Assembly: GCA_013433145.1 (NCBI GenBank)
Contig: CM024185.1
Coordinates: 6,427,001-6,491,000 of the forward strand
Direction of reading: 5' to 3'
Origin: Ascaris suum
Lineage: Eukaryota; Nematoda; Chromadorea; Rhabditida; Ascarididae
DNA length: 64,000 nucleotides
The notes under the pieces are model-generated. The model searched no databases, was not told the origin of the DNA, and saw nothing but the letters and a program-made list of their open reading frames with translations. Positions 60,860 through 64,000 of this stretch are shown in pieces. Position 1 is the first letter of the stretch. Every line of letters begins with the position of its first letter. The translations under genes were made by a program, and so were the position numbers.

Positions 60860-62967
60860 TCCGAACGCTATCTACATTCAGCACTCAGGTTTGTCCTCAC
60901 CGACATATGTAATGATGCGTTAAAATATTTAATTAAAATTAAAATATTTATTATGCGTTACATTTCGATATATATATTATGCGTTACATTTCGACTCTGG
61001 CTCTTAAAGAGCCTAATTATGCATTGGTCATATGAATTGTTTTATTAGTTTACGTTAAATTTGCCGTCCGCCAAAAACGTTTTATACTCCGACCGTCTTT
61101 TTACACGCTTTTTGGACACGATGCACGGAAGTTCTTACATTCTGAAGAGAATTTAACCGACTGAGTATGTACTTCTGTAACCATCCCCCCGGAAACAGAC
61201 CATCCTCCAAGAAATGGGTAGCAATTGTGAGCTTTTTGCCGTTATTTACGTTTTATGTTATCAGCGTTTGCTTGTTTTGCTTTAGTCATCTGCCAGGATT
61301 ATATCTAGAAAGTGAGAGGCAATCAGCACAATATTCTTCCCCGGATATCGTAACTTTCCGGGACAGCATTCTTTCCAAAAACATTGTACATTTATGGTTA
61401 AGCACATTCAAATTGTCGGAAGAACTTTGTGAAAACGGGACCAAAGATCCGAAAGGATTGTGACAGTGTAGAAATTTTTCCTTGATTTTGAAATGCTCAC
61501 TTTCTTGCCACATTGGGTTCCTTTGACTGAAATTATTAGCATATCGTCATCCGTTGCAGCGATGTCCTTTGTTGTTTTACAAAGCAAATGTTGTTATTTT
61601 TTTCCGAACTTTTGTGCCGCTTGAGTAAGATTTTTGTAAATATTGATGATCGTTCCTAGCAGATCGTTCCCAAGATTTGACACGACCGCTGCATTTTGGA
61701 AATTTCCTCGCTTTAGGGATGAAAAGATCGTTGATTGTCGTTTGCAAGCACTAAAACAGCCGCCGTTCACAGTAAGGTAGGAGGGTCGAACACTGCATAT
61801 CACTGCTTGGGACGATTTCTGAACAGCATTCACCATTTTTCTCGCTTTGTTTCCCCTGTTTATGTTTATTAGATGTGTTATTCCATGTTTCGAGGAAGTT
61901 AGGTTTGACCAGCGAAGTAAATTCGTTTGCCGCATTGTCTTTATTGACAGGTCAGCCATCTGTCATGTTTGCTTCTTCCACCTCAAATATTTTGCTGTTA
62001 ATTTGTTCACTAATAAGGTGCATATTTGATAAAGTTTTAGACCGTGAAAGTAGTGTGCTTCTTATAAAGTCTCATCGGTGAAGTGGTTGGCATGAGCTTT
62101 GTTTTTAGATTTCTGAAACACATAGATACAAGGAATTGGTGCTCAACCACTCTGAAGGAGAATATCTTGTAATTGGGGAGGGGAGAAGATTCGTAGGTGC
62201 GGCATTTGACAAATATCAAGTGCATCTAGCTGCCTCCCACCTCCCATAGACAATCTTGTTCGTAGGATTCCACCCCTGAAAATTCTGCTGAATATGATAA
62301 GCTGGTAGTACGCATCCCCTCTACTTTCAAATGCGCGATCCGGCTGCATCGCTGCATGACAAGGATATGATCTGATGTTCATGCACCCATGCTCCCTCAT
62401 TCCTTACGTTCTACCCTCCCAGGGAGAAAAGCACCTACTGGTAGGAACCCATCATTTACAGAAAATATGCTCGCTATACTTTTTAAATTATGTGCAGTCT
62501 GATAACTGTCGGGTCAGTCTGTCAGCCCCGTCTTAACCCTTGCGTACAACATTACTTGTGTGATCCAAAGCAGAAAAGCCTTCACTGAGGTTTCATTCTA
62601 GTGAAACATCTTCTTACTTAAGGCTTATGTCGAATAAATGCGACACAAAAACTTCCCAAACAACAGCAACTGCGGTGAAACAGACAACGTTATCATGCAA
62701 GCTCCCGCAACAGTCTGCGTTATTACTGCAACCGAAAATCTGTTGAGGTAAATCACCCCATAGCATCATAGTACCACGTCGTCCCTATGCAGCTTAGGTG
62801 CTTTCTGTAGCAGCAAGCATCACATAACATAAACCTGCGCTCAGAAAATCGATACATTTAACTTCACATGTACAAACAATGATCATTTCATTTAAAAAGC
62901 GACGCGATGTCTTTTCAGAAACGACATGCAGAACCATGTCCTAGACTTAACACGGGGTGCAGCAACA
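60860..62967. other. Intergenic stretch, no supported gene
   Basis: No splice-bounded coding frames recognised. A short direct repeat lies just after the PI3-kinase stop at 60951-60995. Confidence 0.5.
60951..60995. repeat. Direct repeat TTATGCGTTACATTTCGA x 2, 27-bp period
   Basis: Two identical 18-bp copies flank a short TATATATA spacer in the PI3-kinase 3' region. Confidence 0.8.
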
Positions 62968-63877
62968 CATTAAGAAATGACCAGCATCGGCGTCCGACTC
63001 TTTTAAATTCCGATCCCCTTTGCGCTGATAGCCCATCCGTTTGGGACCCCCCCCCCCCCCCATTGAGATGCAATTTGCTAGAAAGATTTATGCAGCACTG
63101 CAATACCTTCAGCTTTTCCTATCACTGTTGCCAAATTAAGAACTGAATTAGGAAAGCCATGGAGCATTCTCTGTTGCAATAAATGAGACGATGAGTGACG
63201 CAGTACGCATCCATGGACCCTCTTCACCAATTTTGCGGATGCTTCTGATGGGAATGTAATAGCACACCCGACCATACTGACATAAATGCCGAATCCTTCC
63301 CAAGTGCCGTCTATTAAGCTGTTTCGCTTAATACGGAAGGAGCATGAGAGAAAGTTAATTTCTCATGCTTATTCCTGATCGTGTAGCGAATTGAAAGGGA
63401 TATTATTTCTATTTATCATCTTTTGAGATTTTGTTGACGCCGTTTTTATTACTCTCTTCTAACTCGATTTATGTTTCGATTTTCAAAAATTCCTTTTAGC
63501 CAATAAGCATGAGAAATTAACTTTCTCTCATGGCCCTTTTGTATTAAGCGAGTCGGCACTTGCGGAAGGATGAGGCAGCTACGTTATTGTGATCGGATGT
63601 GCTATTACATTCCCATCAGAAGCATCCGCAAAATTGGTGAAGAGGGTCCATGGATGCGTATTGCATCACCCACCGTCTGCATTGCTTTCCTAATTCAGTT
63701 CTTAATTTGGCAACAGTGATAGGAAAAGCTGAAGGTGTTACAGTGCTGCATGAATCTTTCTAGCAAATTGCATCCCAACGGGGGGAGGGGGGGCGGCTGT
63801 CCCAAAGAGTGGGCTATTAGGGCAAAGGGGTCAGAACTTAAAACAGCCGGATGCGGAAGCCGATCGTTTCTTAATGT
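62968..63877. repeat. Large imperfect inverted repeat (arms about 406 and 376 bp, 128-bp spacer)
   Basis: The left arm, 62968-63373, is the reverse complement of the right arm, 63502-63877. The innermost 31 bp (63343-63373 versus 63502-63532) match perfectly. Further out the arms diverge by substitutions, and the right arm has a deletion of about 27 bp. A poly-C tract in the left arm faces a G-rich tract in the right arm. The outward-reading strand of both arms shares the frame SEASAKLVKRVHGCVL; it stays open in the left arm (to about 63078) and stops early in the right arm. No transposase or target-site duplication was seen. Confidence 0.88.
63047..63061 (+). repeat. Poly-C tract, 15 C
   Basis: Uninterrupted run of 15 C (poly-G on the minus strand) inside the left arm of the inverted repeat. 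Confidence 0.85.
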
Positions 63878-64000
63878 ATTGTACTAACCTTATTAATCAG
63901 TCTTCGATGTTACATACCGAAATATTTAGGCGCCATTTCTCCGAGAGAACAGCAGTCGGGTTTAAAGCTTTCGATCGTTTAAGAACGGTCTCTTCTAATC

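Overview
This is a eukaryotic, nematode-like window. Genes are split by introns that mostly end in TTTNCAG, base composition is A+T-rich, and the recognisable proteins are nematode-type: a patched-related (PTR) membrane protein, an enhancer-of-rudimentary homologue (ERH), Mediator subunit MED8, and a class I PI3-kinase catalytic subunit of the AGE-1/p110 type. I infer a parasitic or spirurid-like nematode scaffold but cannot place the species. There are no prokaryotic features, no rRNA, no CRISPR array and no recognisable transposase. All exon joins were done by eye from splice sites, reading phase and family similarity; there is no transcript evidence.

Layout, all on the + strand unless noted. 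0.3-7.9 kb: C-terminal half of a PTR gene; its introns hold a tRNA-Lys(CUU) and a pyrimidine-rich minisatellite. 7.9-9.8 kb: intergenic, ending in a 100-N gap. 10.8-13.5 kb: short coding-like exons of an unrecognised gene. 14.9-15.2 kb: a small minus-strand gene with one frame break. 17.9-21.1 kb: a low-complexity Lys/Glu-rich protein whose 3' exons encode a repeated 40-residue unit. 22.5-23.9 kb: more coding-like exons of unknown identity. 24.9-26.5 kb: a small unrecognised three-exon gene. 27.6-27.9 kb: a broken minus-strand coding remnant. 31.05-32.54 kb: ERH, complete, 104 aa. 34.9-37.9 kb: MED8, complete, 248 aa. 40.5-60.9 kb: PI3-kinase over about 20 kb and 22 exons, with adaptor-binding, Ras-binding, C2, helical and kinase domains and a true stop. 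62.97-63.88 kb: a large imperfect inverted repeat.

The recognised genes act in separate processes: sterol-sensing/patched-like membrane transport, nuclear RNA regulation (ERH), transcription (MED8) and insulin/PI3K signalling (AGE-1). They share an orientation but are kilobases apart, so a tight operon is not supported.

Two patterns cut across the window. First, several otherwise coherent reading frames are broken by single-base offsets (near 7.80, 13.11, 15.04, 23.8, 26.26 and 27.8 kb), while ERH, MED8 and most of the PI3-kinase are intact; this suggests unpolished indels, decay of some genes, or both. Second, poly-G tracts of 10-15 bases and long (TA)n arrays recur, mostly in introns and intergenic DNA.
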